From NCBI GenBank assembly GCA_963205315.1, contig CAUJIO010000097.1, positions 1-53,813 of the forward strand: a stretch of 53,813 nt of DNA, written 5' to 3'. Shown here piece after piece: positions 8,812 through 17,921 of this stretch (within the stretch, counting starts at the first letter, position 1; each line of letters opens with the position of its first letter). Made by a program: the position numbers and the translations under genes. Source of the DNA: Pseudomonadota bacterium. Its GTDB lineage: Bacteria; Pseudomonadota; Alphaproteobacteria; Rhizobiales; Aestuariivirgaceae. Under the pieces are notes generated by a model. That model was not told where the DNA came from. It did not search any database and saw only the letters and a list, made by a program, of their open reading frames with translations.

Positions 8812-10185
8812 GTGAAACCTTCGAAATCGCTTGAAGCCAAAGCGCTTCTCGTCATCGCGCTCCCCCTGGTCTTCGCTTACCTCTCCGAAGTGCTCATGGT
8901 GGTGACGGCCAAGATGGTGGTCGGGCGTCTTGGCGCATTGGAGCTTGCTGCGGCAGGCATTTCTACGGATTTGTCCTATCAGATGTGCATTGTGCTGATG
9001 GGATTGTTCTCGGTCGTCGGCGTGCTGGTGTCAGAGGCATTTGGGGCATCCCGTAAGCAAGACGCGCTGCCGCATCTGATGCGTGGTCTGGTTCTGTCCA
9101 GCGCTCTCGGCCTTTTGGCGACACTGGTCGTCCTGAACCTTGACGTGGTGCTGAAATGGGCCGGACAAGACGAGAACGTCATGGTCCTGGCGGCGCCATA
9201 TTATTTTTACTTTGCCTTTGCCATGCTGCCAATCATCTGGTTCGGCGTCTTGCGCAGTTTTGCCGCCGCCATGATGCGAACCGGCTTCGTCATGGCCATC
9301 ACCATCATCACTGTCGTGCTGAACTATGTGTTGATGCAAGGCCTTGTGCATGGAGATTTCGGTCTGCCGCGCTTCGGCCTTGCGGGGGCGGGTCTCGCCT
9401 GGTCCATATCGATGTGGTTCAAGTTCATCTGTCTTGCCATCTATTCGTGGTGGCTCGTCCGGCGCGTGAATCTGTCAGCCAAAGGCTGGGCCATTTGGCG
9501 TCTTCGGCAATATTGGCCGCTCTTGCACCTCGGACTTCCCGTCGCCGGTATTGTGATGCTGGAATCCAGTCTTTTTGCCGCGACATCGATGCTCTCGGGC
9601 ATACTCGGGCCTATCGAACTGGCTTCATATCAAATCGTCATGGGCTGGATCGCCGTACCCTTCGTGATCTCGCTTGGACTGGCTGAAGCCGCCATGGTTC
9701 GCGTTGCCTATTGGGTGGGGGCGGGCGATGCGCCGGCCGCCCGTCAGGCGGGCAATCTCGGGATGGTGATCGGCGTCGCCATACCTTTGGTGCTCGTGGC
9801 CATTCCAGTGCTGCAACCTGCTTTGGTCACGGCCATCTTCCTCAAGTCGAGTGACCCGGCCTACGGTGAGATCGCATCTCTTGTTGCGGTCCTTCTGGTG
9901 ATCGCTGCGGTTTTTCAGGTCTTCGACGGTTTACAGGCCATCGCGTCACATGCCTTGCGCGGATTGAAGGACGCGGCCATGCCGCTGGTGATCGCAGGGG
10001 TCGGCTACTGGATCATCGGTTTCGGTGCGGCCTATATCATGGCCTTCGTCGCCGGATGGGGTGCTACGGGGCTCTGGGCAGGCCTTGCGCTCGGCCTCAC
10101 GTTCACCGGTACACTGCTGGCCTGGCGTTTCGAAGTGCTGGCAAAACGCGGCCCCGGCCTCAGTTCGTCGAGTGGTCGGTCGTAG
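8812..10185 (+). CDS. MATE family multidrug or toxin efflux transporter
   Basis: 457 aa, with about twelve hydrophobic segments in two similar halves. Typical MATE features are visible: an N-terminal LPLVFAYLSEVLMVVTAKMVVG segment (helix 1), GLFSVVGVLVSEAFGA (helix 2), and a corresponding second-half repeat beginning LPVAGIVMLESSLFAATSML. MATE proteins expel cationic drugs or metabolites using Na+ or H+ gradients. The frame starts with GTG at 8812; no strong Shine-Dalgarno sequence is seen. The 3' end overlaps the oppositely oriented cysteine-cluster gene by 26 bases. Substrate cannot be predicted. Confidence 0.93.
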   Translation: MKPSKSLEAKALLVIALPLVFAYLSEVLMVVTAKMVVGRLGALELAAAGISTDLSYQMCIVLMGLFSVVGVLVSEAFGASRKQDALPHLMRGLVLSSALGLLATLVVLNLDVVLKWAGQDENVMVLAAPYYFYFAFAMLPIIWFGVLRSFAAAMMRTGFVMAITIITVVLNYVLMQGLVHGDFGLPRFGLAGAGLAWSISMWFKFICLAIYSWWLVRRVNLSAKGWAIWRLRQYWPLLHLGLPVAGIVMLESSLFAATSMLSGILGPIELASYQIVMGWIAVPFVISLGLAEAAMVRVAYWVGAGDAPAARQAGNLGMVIGVAIPLVLVAIPVLQPALVTAIFLKSSDPAYGEIASLVAVLLVIAAVFQVFDGLQAIASHALRGLKDAAMPLVIAGVGYWIIGFGAAYIMAFVAGWGATGLWAGLALGLTFTGTLLAWRFEVLAKRGPGLSSSSGRS

Positions 10186-10537
10186 AGATATAGTTTTCGT
10201 CTTCCTGTCCGGCGCGCTCGAACTTCAGGAAGTCATAGTATCCACAATGGCCTTCGCCGGGAAAAACGCGGCAGGTCGACGGCCTTGCCGGATAGATTCC
10301 GCAGCAGCGTTTTTCCTGATCGAAGAACTGGCAGATCTTGCCGAAATGCTCGTCCTTCTTGCGCCGCAAAACCCGTTTGTAGCCGTGCGCCGACTTGAAG
10401 TATTTCTTTTCCGCGTCCTTGAGCGACAAGCCAAAATGCTTGGCTATGCGCTCGGCATCGCGATCCTTCACTTCGATCACCGGGTAGGAGCAGCAATATC
10501 CCGGGCATTTCGAACAGTCATACTTTGGGCGGGCCAT
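10160..10537 (-). CDS. YkgJ/UPF0153-type cysteine-cluster protein
   Basis: 125 aa from the ATG at 10537 (MARPKYDCSKCPGYCCSYPV); the frame is open further upstream but only overlaps the LysR gene in a non-coding-like sequence. Conserved cysteines are arranged as C-x2-C-x3-CC near the N-terminus and as CCGIYPARPSTCRVFPGEGHC later, the signature of the YkgJ/UPF0153 group thought to bind zinc or iron. The protein is basic and soluble. It lies 32 bases downstream of the LysR-type gene on the same strand, so they may be cotranscribed. It overlaps the end of the MATE gene. Biochemical function is unknown. Confidence 0.8.
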   Translation of the reverse strand: MARPKYDCSKCPGYCCSYPVIEVKDRDAERIAKHFGLSLKDAEKKYFKSAHGYKRVLRRKKDEHFGKICQFFDQEKRCCGIYPARPSTCRVFPGEGHCGYYDFLKFERAGQEDENYISTTDHSTN

Positions 10538-10569
10538 CAGTCGCGAATCCGTTGCAATCGCGCCGAACG

Positions 10570-11517
10570 CTATGCGTTTGCGGGCTTTGCCGCAACGGCT
10601 GGCTGGCGCTGAGCGATAAGCCCCGTAAATTTCCTGTTGGTATCTGCCATCTCGGCCATCAGCCACTCGCGGAAGGCGCGGGCCGGCGCAGTCTCCTTGA
10701 TGCCCTTGGCGCGAACGATCCAATAATGCCAGTGGTCCTTCATATCGAAAGTGAAGGGCCGCACCAGCCAGCCTTCGAGCAGGCTGTCGGTGCAAAGGAT
10801 CTGGTCCGAGAGTGCAAAACCCTGGCCGGCCTCGGCCGCCTCGATGGCGAGGTGGTTCTGGAATACCGTACCGCGCCAATCCTCGACCCCGGTGACGCCA
10901 GCTGCCGCCAGCCAGTCGGCCCACCATTGCTTTCGCGATTCATGCAACAGGTTGTAGTGGGCGAGATCGGCGGGCTTCAGCTTGCCGGCCCCTTTGAGCA
11001 GGGACGGCGCGGCCACCGGAAAGATCACCGCATCGGTGAGCTTCATGGCATCGACGTCGTCCCAGTTGCCGGCGCCATAGCGAATACCTACATCAGCTTC
11101 TCCTGCGCGGAAGTCGGCCAGTTCGTTCGTCGGGTCGATGGATAGCTCGATGTCGGGGTGCAGCTCGTTGAAACGCCCAAGGCGTGGGACAAGCCAGCGT
11201 GACGCAATCGATGGTTCGACCGTCACCTTGAGTTGGCGAACGTCTCCGACCGCCGCGGCTTCGCGGGTCGCATCGGCAATCTGGTCGAACAGCGGCGTCA
11301 GCCGCGAAACATAACGCTGGCCCGCATCGGTCAGGTCGACCCCGCGTCCCGTCCTGATGAAGAGCTGGGTGCCAAGCCACTCTTCGAGATCGCGGATATG
11401 GCGGCTGATCGCGGCATGAGTGACGAACAGCTCGGTTGCCGCGTCTGTGAAGCTTTCGAGCCGAGCTGCGGCCTCGAAGGCCTTGAGGGCGTTGAGGGAA
11501 GGGAGTCGGCGGCCCAC
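10570..11517 (-). CDS. LysR family transcriptional regulator, GcvA-like
   Basis: 315 aa. The N-terminal winged helix-turn-helix is clear (LNALKAFEAAARLESFTDAA, then HAAISRHIRDLEEWLG), and is followed by the LysR substrate-binding domain with GEADVGIRYGAGNWDDVDAM. The opening RRLPSLNALKAFEAAARLES is typical of the GcvA/AmpR branch. The gene is divergent from a 48-codon gene. The 124-base spacer contains TTACA/TGTAA half-sites starting 15 bases from the LysR start, well placed for autoregulation. Ligand unknown. It may also govern the YkgJ-type gene behind it. Confidence 0.93.
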   Translation of the reverse strand: MGRRLPSLNALKAFEAAARLESFTDAATELFVTHAAISRHIRDLEEWLGTQLFIRTGRGVDLTDAGQRYVSRLTPLFDQIADATREAAAVGDVRQLKVTVEPSIASRWLVPRLGRFNELHPDIELSIDPTNELADFRAGEADVGIRYGAGNWDDVDAMKLTDAVIFPVAAPSLLKGAGKLKPADLAHYNLLHESRKQWWADWLAAAGVTGVEDWRGTVFQNHLAIEAAEAGQGFALSDQILCTDSLLEGWLVRPFTFDMKDHWHYWIVRAKGIKETAPARAFREWLMAEMADTNRKFTGLIAQRQPAVAAKPANA

Positions 11518-11531
11518 GTTTCAGCCTCGTG

Positions 11532-11559
11532 TTACAACCATGTAAGGTTTTGTTACATG
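11532..11559. promoter_or_regulatory. TTACA/TGTAA operator array upstream of the GcvA-like regulator
   Basis: Three half-sites are present: TTACA (11532-11536), TGTAA (11541-11545) and TTACA (11553-11557). The outer pair belongs to a perfect inverted repeat CATGTAA-N7-TTACATG (11539-11559), while the first two form TTACA-N4-TGTAA. The array lies between the regulator and the divergent small gene, as expected for a LysR-type binding region. Confidence 0.5.
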
Positions 11560-11641
11560 CATCGTAGGTTATTGCCGTTTGTATTGCAAGAGCGAAGCGA
11601 TCATATTCGCTACAACAGATTGAAGTCGTAGGAGATACATT

Positions 11642-11785
11642 ATGAATTGGGTTTTGGACACATATTCAAACGTTTACACGACTGCCATGATGCAGTCACA
11701 CACCGCGGAGCACAATGCTGCAACTGCGAAGGATCGGGTCAATGTCAAGCGCAAGTCCATTCTCGGCTTTCTTGCCCGTCGATAG
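11642..11785 (+). CDS. Small 47-aa protein divergent from the GcvA-like regulator
   Basis: An ATG at 11642 opens a frame of 47 codons plus TAG, preceded by a good ribosome binding site (TAGGAGA) at suitable spacing. The peptide starts MNWVLDTYSNVYTTAMMQSH and ends in a basic stretch (KDRVNVKRKSILGFLARR). It is soluble and without Cys. I do not recognise a family. The gene sits head-to-head with a LysR regulator across a repeat-rich spacer, which suggests it is the regulated target. It would be missed by a 60-codon cutoff. Confidence 0.5.
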   Translation: MNWVLDTYSNVYTTAMMQSHTAEHNAATAKDRVNVKRKSILGFLARR

Positions 11786-11811
11786 AATTCAGCGTTTTGG
11801 CAGGCTCCGGC

Positions 11812-12204
11812 TCATGTGGCCGGGGCCGCTGCCACAAGATCGACTTCCACCACGAGCCGTTCGTCAGCCAGGCCCGACACGATCAGCAAAGTTGCAGCAG
11901 GCCTGTGCCCGTTGAGCACCCGGTCGCGCGTCTCCCGGTAGATGCCAATATGCGCCCGGTCGGTAATGTAGACATGGGCATCCACAACATGTGTGTGATC
12001 CATCCCGGCAGCAGCCAAAACTGCCAGGGCATTGTCCCAGGCGAGCTGATGCTGACGTCCGGCATCAGCCGGAATGTCGCCGCCGACGGTTGATCCCACC
12101 TGTCCCGACACATGCACGACGCGCGCCCCAGCCGGGATTTCAATGCCTTGCGCATAGTTGGAGAAGGGCTTGGGTGCATTCGGAGTGGCAATGGCCTTGA
12201 GCAT
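11812..12204 (-). CDS. RidA/YjgF/UK114 family protein
   Basis: 130 aa from the ATG at 12204, preceded by AAGGAAA; an upstream extension to 12246 is unlikely. The sequence has the Rid fold landmarks: FSNYAQGIEIPAGARVVHVSGQ, DNALAVLAAAGMDHTHVV, and AHVYITDRAHIGIYRETRDR. The conserved Arg of active RidA enamine/imine deaminases, normally in an R-x-C/A-x-E context near the end, is not clearly retained (ATLLIVSGLADERLVVEVDL). It may therefore be a Rid-like protein with a different activity. Located between a small gene and the secreted BNR protein gene, which is on the same strand upstream. Confidence 0.85.
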   Translation of the reverse strand: MLKAIATPNAPKPFSNYAQGIEIPAGARVVHVSGQVGSTVGGDIPADAGRQHQLAWDNALAVLAAAGMDHTHVVDAHVYITDRAHIGIYRETRDRVLNGHRPAATLLIVSGLADERLVVEVDLVAAAPAT

Positions 12205-12235
12205 GACGGGTTTCCTTGTGAATGCCTGAACGAAT

Positions 12236-12258
12236 CGGGGCGGCATGTCGTCGCCCCG
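12236..12258 (-). terminator. Hairpin downstream of the BNR-repeat gene
   Basis: CGGGGCG (12236-12242) and CGCCCCG (12252-12258) can pair around a 9-base loop. The hairpin lies 22 bases past the end of the secreted BNR gene on the minus strand. The tract after it is only mildly T-rich, so it may be an inefficient terminator or an mRNA-stabilising stem. Confidence 0.45.
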
Positions 12259-12280
12259 TTCACGGTAATGCTTTCATATC

Positions 12281-13882
12281 CTATGGAATGGTCGCCGTGA
12301 CGATCTGATTTTCGTTGGGTCCGACGGCGATGCCAAAGACCGAGCGCATGTGAGCGCCCTGACGCACCAGACCCATGTAGTCTCCGAGGAAATGACCACG
12401 CGCCACCGGCGCATTCAACATGTCGAACGATGTCGGCGTGAGGCGCACTTCATTGCCCCAGCCGCCAGCGGTGCGGCAGTTGTCACCATTCGAGATATCA
12501 CAAGAAATAGCCCAGAAATCAGTGAGTTCCGCTCCATCGCTCGTGTCATTTCTGAAGTCGTAGTAGGTCACATAGACCTTGTGATCGGCACCCACCGCAA
12601 CGGATGGCACAAAGGACTGATTGCGAAGTTTGACGGGGCTGTTCGGCGTCTTGCTGATCTTGACAGGCGTCGACCATGTGTTTCCGCCGTTGGTCGACAT
12701 CGAGAAGAACACCTGGTCGATGTTGCGGTTCCGGCTGTCCTGCCAGACAACATAGAGATTGCCGCCCTGGGGATCGACGGCCGAGTCGAACAGGATGTTG
12801 GCGTCGCGCACGGGTTCTTTTGCATCAGGCGTCAGCGTGCCCGTGGTCGTGACGACCATCTGCGACACGTAGCTCACTGGCCCGAATGTCGCCCCTGCGT
12901 CGTTGGACTTGACCATCCCCAGTTTCACGCCACCCCAGCCCAATGCCTTCAGGTGGGTGAAAAAGTTGATGACTGTTCCGTTGGGCAGCACTTCGACAAC
13001 ATTGCCGATCGTTTGTTCGTTGCTGCCTGTATCGAAAATGATCTTTGCGGGTTCCCAACTGGCGCCACCATTGGTGGTGCGGGCCAGATAGGTTGGACCT
13101 GACCAGATCGAGGCATTCGTCACGGGTCCAAGTGTCCGGGCGGTACGCAGCCTCTGTCGGGCGTTGGAAACGCCGTCGCCACCGCGATAGGGCGCACTGC
13201 TGCTATCTCCACCAACCGAACCCGAACCGAGTGGCGGAACGCTGAAATCGATAAGCCTGTCCCATACCGCATAGACATGGCCATTCCGCTTGGGATCTGC
13301 GGTGATGGAGTTCTTGTCGTCGAAAGCCTGGCCGTCATTGTTGTAAGACACCATCGACGGTGGGCCCCAGGTCGCGCCGCCATCGGTGGACTTGCTGACC
13401 ATCATGGAATTGGCTCCCAGGGAACCTGTCGGCAGATCGTTGTTGAAGGAGAGCGACATGAAATAGGCCGATCCGTCGGGCGCGAACGTCACCCATGGAT
13501 CTGTCGAGCGGTCGAAGGCGAAGACACCCGTCCCTCCGGTGCACTTGTTGATGCCGGGGATGACCACCGGAGTCCATGTGGCCCCGCCGTTGGCGCTGTA
13601 GGCCGACATCAGGCTCCGCGCGCCGCCATTTGACCAGCGGTCCTGCTGCCACCCGGCGATCAGATTGTTGGGATTGGACGGATTGGCGTCGACCCACGGT
13701 TCGACTTCGGCATTGGTAAACAGCGTCCCCGGTTCGGAGGATACATTGCAGCCCGCAAATGGCGAGGGTCCGCTGAGTTCGGTATAGGCCATGGCCGGTG
13801 ACCCCGCCGCAATCCACACGGCGGTGCCGCTCATCAATGCGCTCGAAAGAAGTAGACGGACAATTGGCTTGCTGGACATCAT
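12281..13882 (-). CDS. Secreted BNR/Asp-box repeat protein (sialidase-like propeller)
   Basis: 533 aa with a clear signal peptide (IVRLLLSSALMSGTAVWIAA, cleavage likely after SPAMA). Five Asp-box motifs recur along the chain: SANGGATW, STDGGATW, TTNGGASW, SNDAGATF and STNGGNTW. These cap blades of a beta-propeller as in sialidases and other BNR proteins. The catalytic Arg triad and Tyr/Glu pair of true sialidases cannot be identified by eye, so enzymatic activity is not claimed. No linked glycan gene is nearby. The start at 13882 (ATG ATG) has GGAGAA upstream. Confidence 0.8.
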   Translation of the reverse strand: MMSSKPIVRLLLSSALMSGTAVWIAAGSPAMAYTELSGPSPFAGCNVSSEPGTLFTNAEVEPWVDANPSNPNNLIAGWQQDRWSNGGARSLMSAYSANGGATWTPVVIPGINKCTGGTGVFAFDRSTDPWVTFAPDGSAYFMSLSFNNDLPTGSLGANSMMVSKSTDGGATWGPPSMVSYNNDGQAFDDKNSITADPKRNGHVYAVWDRLIDFSVPPLGSGSVGGDSSSAPYRGGDGVSNARQRLRTARTLGPVTNASIWSGPTYLARTTNGGASWEPAKIIFDTGSNEQTIGNVVEVLPNGTVINFFTHLKALGWGGVKLGMVKSNDAGATFGPVSYVSQMVVTTTGTLTPDAKEPVRDANILFDSAVDPQGGNLYVVWQDSRNRNIDQVFFSMSTNGGNTWSTPVKISKTPNSPVKLRNQSFVPSVAVGADHKVYVTYYDFRNDTSDGAELTDFWAISCDISNGDNCRTAGGWGNEVRLTPTSFDMLNAPVARGHFLGDYMGLVRQGAHMRSVFGIAVGPNENQIVTATIP

Positions 13883-13971
13883 GGTTCTCCATGTCTCATG
13901 GCGTTGTCGCCGGGGTTCGCCGCGCGATCAGGAAACACCCGAATTGATGTCGCGGCAAGAGTGGCGGCGTG

Positions 13972-14000
13972 TTGACAGCATAAAAAGAACAAATTAAGAA
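13972..14000 (+). promoter_or_regulatory. Candidate promoter for ssb
   Basis: A perfect TTGACA (13972-13977) is followed after 17 bases by TAAGAA (13995-14000), a weak -10 match. It lies about 110 bases upstream of ssb in the 227-base region divergent from the BNR gene. No LexA-type direct repeat was found here. Confidence 0.35.
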
Positions 14001-14109
14001 CACCAAGCATGGGTACTACGAAAATTAAGAATGTGGATAAGGCCGCGTCTTGGCGTGTGCCGGGCGAGCAGATTGACTAGGGTCCGCCCGTAAAGAACGG
14101 AGAGTGATG

Positions 14110-14598
14110 ATGGCAGGTTCAGTGAACAAGGTAATTCTGGTCGGCAATCTCGGCCGCGATCCGGAGGTGCGTCACACTCAGGACGGAAAGCCCATCGTCA
14201 ACCTCAACATCGCCACGTCCGAAACTTGGCGCGACCGGGCGACCGGTGAACGCAAGGAAAAGACCGAATGGCACCGCGTTGTGATCTTCAACGAGGGGCT
14301 GGCCAAGGTGGCCGAGCAATATCTCAAGAAGGGTTCGACGGTTTATATCGAGGGCCAGCTGCAGACCCGTAAGTGGACCGACAAGGATGGCGTCGAGAAG
14401 TACAGCACTGAAGTTGTGCTGCAGGGCTTCAACAGCACACTGACCATGATCGGCGGCCGTCCCGGCGGCGGCGATAGTCCCTCGTCCTTCGGTGGCGGTG
14501 GCGATGAATTTGGCCAGTCGAGCCCGATGGACCGGCCGCGCGGCGGCGCCAAGCCGCAAAGCTTCGCTCGCGATCTCGATGACGAGGTTCCATTCTGA
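14110..14598 (+). CDS. ssb: Single-stranded DNA-binding protein SSB
   Basis: 162 aa from the ATG at 14110 ([20 protein letters not shown]), chosen because GGAGA at 14099-14103 is well spaced from it; GTG 14104 and ATG 14107 are too close. The N-terminal OB fold shows the family pattern ([33 protein letters not shown]). A Gly-rich linker ([20 protein letters not shown]) leads to the acidic tail DLDDEVPF, which docks repair and replication proteins. It protects single-stranded DNA during replication and repair. The gene stands alone on its strand. Confidence 0.98.
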   Translation: MAGSVNKVILVGNLGRDPEVRHTQDGKPIVNLNIATSETWRDRATGERKEKTEWHRVVIFNEGLAKVAEQYLKKGSTVYIEGQLQTRKWTDKDGVEKYSTEVVLQGFNSTLTMIGGRPGGGDSPSSFGGGGDEFGQSSPMDRPRGGAKPQSFARDLDDEVPF

Positions 14599-14712
14599 GT
14601 CAAACTTTAGCGCCGGCGCTTACCTGCTGCTGACGATCTCGCGGCAATTGCGTCGCGATGCTGCAGCGATCCCGTTAGCATGACTTCCGGAATGTTAAGC
14701 GAGGAGGTCACG

Positions 14713-15051
14713 ATGCTGAAGCGCTGCCTGTGCGGACTGGGATTGCTCGTCGCTGGCCTTTCACCTGCATACGCCGAAGAGGCGATGACGGCCCGCCAGA
14801 TCCTCAAGCTGACGCCAGGGACTTTCCAGGCCGTGGTCAAGGGCAAGTATCAGTTGACCGTCACGCTCGGCCGCGATGGCACGGCCGTTGGCACCGCTCA
14901 GGGCCTGGTCGACAAGGGCCGCTGGACGGTTCGGGGCGACCAGCTCTGCATCGTCTTGCCGGCCTGGACGAGAGGCCGCGTCGAGTGCTCCGCGGTGGTC
15001 GCCGAAAACGGCTGGTATCATGGCCGCAGTGTGTCTTTCCGGAAGCTCTGA
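14713..15051 (+). CDS. Small secreted hypothetical protein
   Basis: 112 aa from the ATG at 14713, which follows GAGGAGG at about eight bases. It has a lipobox-poor signal peptide (LKRCLCGLGLLVAGLSPAYA). The mature part shows LTVTLGRDGTAVGTAQGLVDKGRWTVRGDQLCIVLPAWTRGRVEC (read in pieces: TVTLGRDGTAVG, DKGRWTVRGDQLC). This resembles small beta-barrel periplasmic proteins in which a sensed D-x-G repeat and a W-x-V-x-G-D-x-LC strand are conserved; I do not know a named family with certainty. Two Cys in the mature part could form a disulfide. It stands between ssb and gyrA. Confidence 0.7.
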   Translation: MLKRCLCGLGLLVAGLSPAYAEEAMTARQILKLTPGTFQAVVKGKYQLTVTLGRDGTAVGTAQGLVDKGRWTVRGDQLCIVLPAWTRGRVECSAVVAENGWYHGRSVSFRKL

Positions 15052-15088
15052 AATCCGCATTTTCTGACGGAAAATCAGACACATTTCA

Positions 15089-15117
15089 TTGTAACTGCGG
15101 CGCCGCCATCCTAATGT
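15089..15117 (+). promoter_or_regulatory. Candidate gyrA promoter
   Basis: TTGTAA (15089-15094) and TAATGT (15112-15117) are separated by 17 bases and lie about 75 bases upstream of the gyrA GTG. The spacing is ideal but both boxes deviate from consensus. Confidence 0.35.
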
Positions 15118-15191
15118 GCCGGAGCCGCCGAATCGTCGTGTTTTGAGCCACGGTCCGGACGGTTCCCGCCGGAGTTTTACGCAGGTAGTCC

Positions 15192-17912
15192 GTGGCCGAT
15201 AACGACGACAAGAAGGGCGCGATACCGCCTTCCAATCCTTCCGAAATTTCGCCCATCTCGATTGAAGACGAGATGCGCAAAAGCTATCTCGATTACGCCA
15301 TGAGCGTGATCGTCAGCCGCGCGCTGCCCGATGTGCGCGATGGCCTGAAGCCGGTCCACCGCCGCATCCTGTTTTCGATGAACGAGAACGGTTACGACTG
15401 GAACAAGCCCTATCGCAAGTCGGCCCGCATCGTCGGCGACGTGATGGGTAAATATCATCCGCATGGCGACCAGTCGATCTACGACGCGCTGGTGCGTATG
15501 GCGCAGGAATTTTCGCTGCGCCTGCCGCTGATCGACGGCCAGGGCAATTTCGGTTCGGTCGACGGCGATCCTCCCGCTGCCATGCGTTACACCGAGTCCC
15601 GCATGGCGAAAGTCGCGCATGCGCTGCTCGACGACATTGACAAGGACACAGTCGATTTCCGCGAGAACTACGATGGCTCCGAAAAGGAACCGTCCGTTCT
15701 TCCAGCCCGCTTCCCCAATCTGCTGGTCAATGGTTCTGGCGGCATTGCCGTCGGCATGGCCACCAATATGGCGCCCCACAATCTCGGCGAGGTGATCGAT
15801 GCCTGTGTCGCCGTCATCGACAATCCCGCCATCGGCATCGACGATCTGATCGACATCATTCCGGGTCCTGACTTTCCGACCGGCGCGATGATCCTCGGCC
15901 GTGTTGGCATCAAGTCGGCCTTCCACACGGGCCGCGGCTCCATCGTCATGCGTGCCAAGGTCAAGACCGAGGAAGTCCGCAAGGACCGCGAGGCACTGAT
16001 CGTCACCGAGATTCCCTATCAGGTGAACAAGGCCAACATGATCGAGCGCATCGCCGATCTGGTGCGCGAAAAGAAACTCGAAGGCATTTCCGACATCCGT
16101 GACGAGAGCGACCGCGATGGTATGCGCGTCGTTATCGAGATCAAGCGCGACGCGATGGCCGACATCGTGCTGAACCAGCTCTACCGGTTCACGCCGCTGC
16201 AATCGACATTCGGCATCAACAATGTCTGCCTCACCGGCGGACGCCCCGAACTGATGAATCTCAAGGACCTGCTGCAGGCCTTCATCACCTTCCGCGAGGA
16301 AGTCGTCACCCGCCGCACCAAGTTCCTGCTCAACAAGGCGCGTGACCGCGCCCATATCCTGGTAGGACTGGCGATTGCCGTTGCCAATATCGATGAGGTC
16401 ATTGCCCTCATCCGCCGCTCGAAAGACACCGCCGAAGCCCGCGAAGCGCTGATGGCGCGCGACTGGCCGGCCAAGGACATGGCGCCGCTGATCGCGCTCA
16501 TCGCCGATCCCCGCCACAACCTCAACGCCGATGGCACATACCGCCTGTCGGACGAGCAGGCTCGCGCCATCCTCGAACTGCGCCTGGCACGCCTCACCGC
16601 GCTTGGCCGCGACGAGATCGCGGAGGAACTGGAAAAGCTGGCAAAAGAGATTGCCGAATATCTTGAGATCCTGCGGTCGCGCGCCAAGGTGTTGGGCATC
16701 ATCAAGGACGAGCTGACTGCGATCAGAACCGAATTCGCCACGCCGCGCCGCACGGAAATTGTCGATAACGAAGGTGAGGTCGAGGACGAAGATCTGATTC
16801 AGCGCGAGGACATGGTGGTGACGGTCAGTCACGCCGGCTATGTCAAGCGCGTGCCGCTATCGACCTATCGCGCCCAGCGCCGCGGCGGCAAGGGCAGGGC
16901 GGGCATGCAGACCAAGGACGAGGATTTCGTCACCAAGCTGTTCGTCGCCAACACCCACACGCCGATCCTGTTCTTCTCCTCCGCCGGCATGGTCTACCGC
17001 ATGAAGGTGTGGCGTTTGCCGGTCGGCAATCCGCAATCGCGTGGCAAGGCGCTCATCAACCTGCTGCCGCTGGCCCAGGACGAACGCATCACCACAATCC
17101 TGCCTATCCCGGAAACACTGGAACAGGCGGAAGGCCAGCACCTGATGTTCGCCACGCGCTCCGGCACCGTGCGCCGCAACGACATGTCGGACTTCGAAAG
17201 CATCAACCGCGCCGGCAAGATCGCCATGAAGCTCGACGAAGGCGACCAGATCGCCGGCGTCGAACTCTGCACCGGCCGCGATGACGTGCAGCTCACTACG
17301 GCGCAGGGACAGTGCATCCGCTTTGCCGTCGATGACGTGCGCGTCTTCAAGGGCCGCGACTCGACGGGTGTGCGCGGCATCAGGCTGGAGGAGGGCGATC
17401 ACGTCATCTCCATGTCGATCCTCAACCATGTCGAGGCAACGCCGGAAGAGCGCGCTGCCTTCCTCAAGATGTCGCGTGCCGTTGCCGGCGAAGAGGCCGA
17501 GCAGAGCGGTGGCGATGACGAGACCGTGTCGGATACGACACTGACGACCGAGCGCTATGCCGAGATGGGGGCTGCCGAGCAGATCATCCTGACCATATCC
17601 TCGAATGGCTATGGCAAGCGTAGTTCCTCCTACGAGTATCGCATCACCGGCCGCGGCGGCAAAGGCATCGTCGCAATGGCGGTGAATGATCGCAACGGCC
17701 CGCTCGTCGCCAGCTTCCCGGTCGAGAACGATGACCAGATCATGCTGGTGACCGATGGCGGGCAGCTGATCCGCTGCCCGGTTCACGGTATCCGCAAGGC
17801 GGGCCGCTCGACGCAGGGGGTCATTGTCATCGACGTGGCGGATGACGAGCATGTCGTATCGGTTGAGCACATCACCGAAGAGGAAGGCGATGACACGTCC
17901 ACACCCGCATAG
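15192..17912 (+). CDS. gyrA: DNA gyrase subunit A
   Basis: 906 aa, starting with GTG 15192. Catalytic Tyr133 lies in [10 protein letters not shown], and the breakage-reunion domain is complete. A GyrA box (QRRGGKG) at the start of the C-terminal beta-pinwheel distinguishes it from ParC. GyrA with GyrB introduces negative supercoils. The quinolone-resistance region reads [17 protein letters not shown]: Gln94 occupies the position of E. coli Ser83. An acidic loop (about residues 760-785, [18 protein letters not shown]) interrupts the pinwheel, as seen in alphaproteobacterial gyrases. The following LysE gene begins nine bases after the stop. Confidence 0.98.
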   Translation: MADNDDKKGAIPPSNPSEISPISIEDEMRKSYLDYAMSVIVSRALPDVRDGLKPVHRRILFSMNENGYDWNKPYRKSARIVGDVMGKYHPHGDQSIYDALVRMAQEFSLRLPLIDGQGNFGSVDGDPPAAMRYTESRMAKVAHALLDDIDKDTVDFRENYDGSEKEPSVLPARFPNLLVNGSGGIAVGMATNMAPHNLGEVIDACVAVIDNPAIGIDDLIDIIPGPDFPTGAMILGRVGIKSAFHTGRGSIVMRAKVKTEEVRKDREALIVTEIPYQVNKANMIERIADLVREKKLEGISDIRDESDRDGMRVVIEIKRDAMADIVLNQLYRFTPLQSTFGINNVCLTGGRPELMNLKDLLQAFITFREEVVTRRTKFLLNKARDRAHILVGLAIAVANIDEVIALIRRSKDTAEAREALMARDWPAKDMAPLIALIADPRHNLNADGTYRLSDEQARAILELRLARLTALGRDEIAEELEKLAKEIAEYLEILRSRAKVLGIIKDELTAIRTEFATPRRTEIVDNEGEVEDEDLIQREDMVVTVSHAGYVKRVPLSTYRAQRRGGKGRAGMQTKDEDFVTKLFVANTHTPILFFSSAGMVYRMKVWRLPVGNPQSRGKALINLLPLAQDERITTILPIPETLEQAEGQHLMFATRSGTVRRNDMSDFESINRAGKIAMKLDEGDQIAGVELCTGRDDVQLTTAQGQCIRFAVDDVRVFKGRDSTGVRGIRLEEGDHVISMSILNHVEATPEERAAFLKMSRAVAGEEAEQSGGDDETVSDTTLTTERYAEMGAAEQIILTISSNGYGKRSSSYEYRITGRGGKGIVAMAVNDRNGPLVASFPVENDDQIMLVTDGGQLIRCPVHGIRKAGRSTQGVIVIDVADDEHVVSVEHITEEEGDDTSTPA

Positions 17913-17921
17913 CCGGGTTGG

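Noticed and set aside
12281-13882. Calling the BNR protein a true sialidase
   Set aside because: Asp-boxes are present but the catalytic Arg triad and Tyr/Glu pair could not be identified, so only the propeller fold is claimed.
15177-16832. Long open frame (551 codons) antisense to gyrA
   Set aside because: It mirrors the codon structure of gyrA and has no family features; long antisense frames are expected in GC-rich genes.
15192-17912. parC instead of gyrA
   Set aside because: The QRRGGKG GyrA box and coaD/queA context support gyrase; ParC lacks a complete box.
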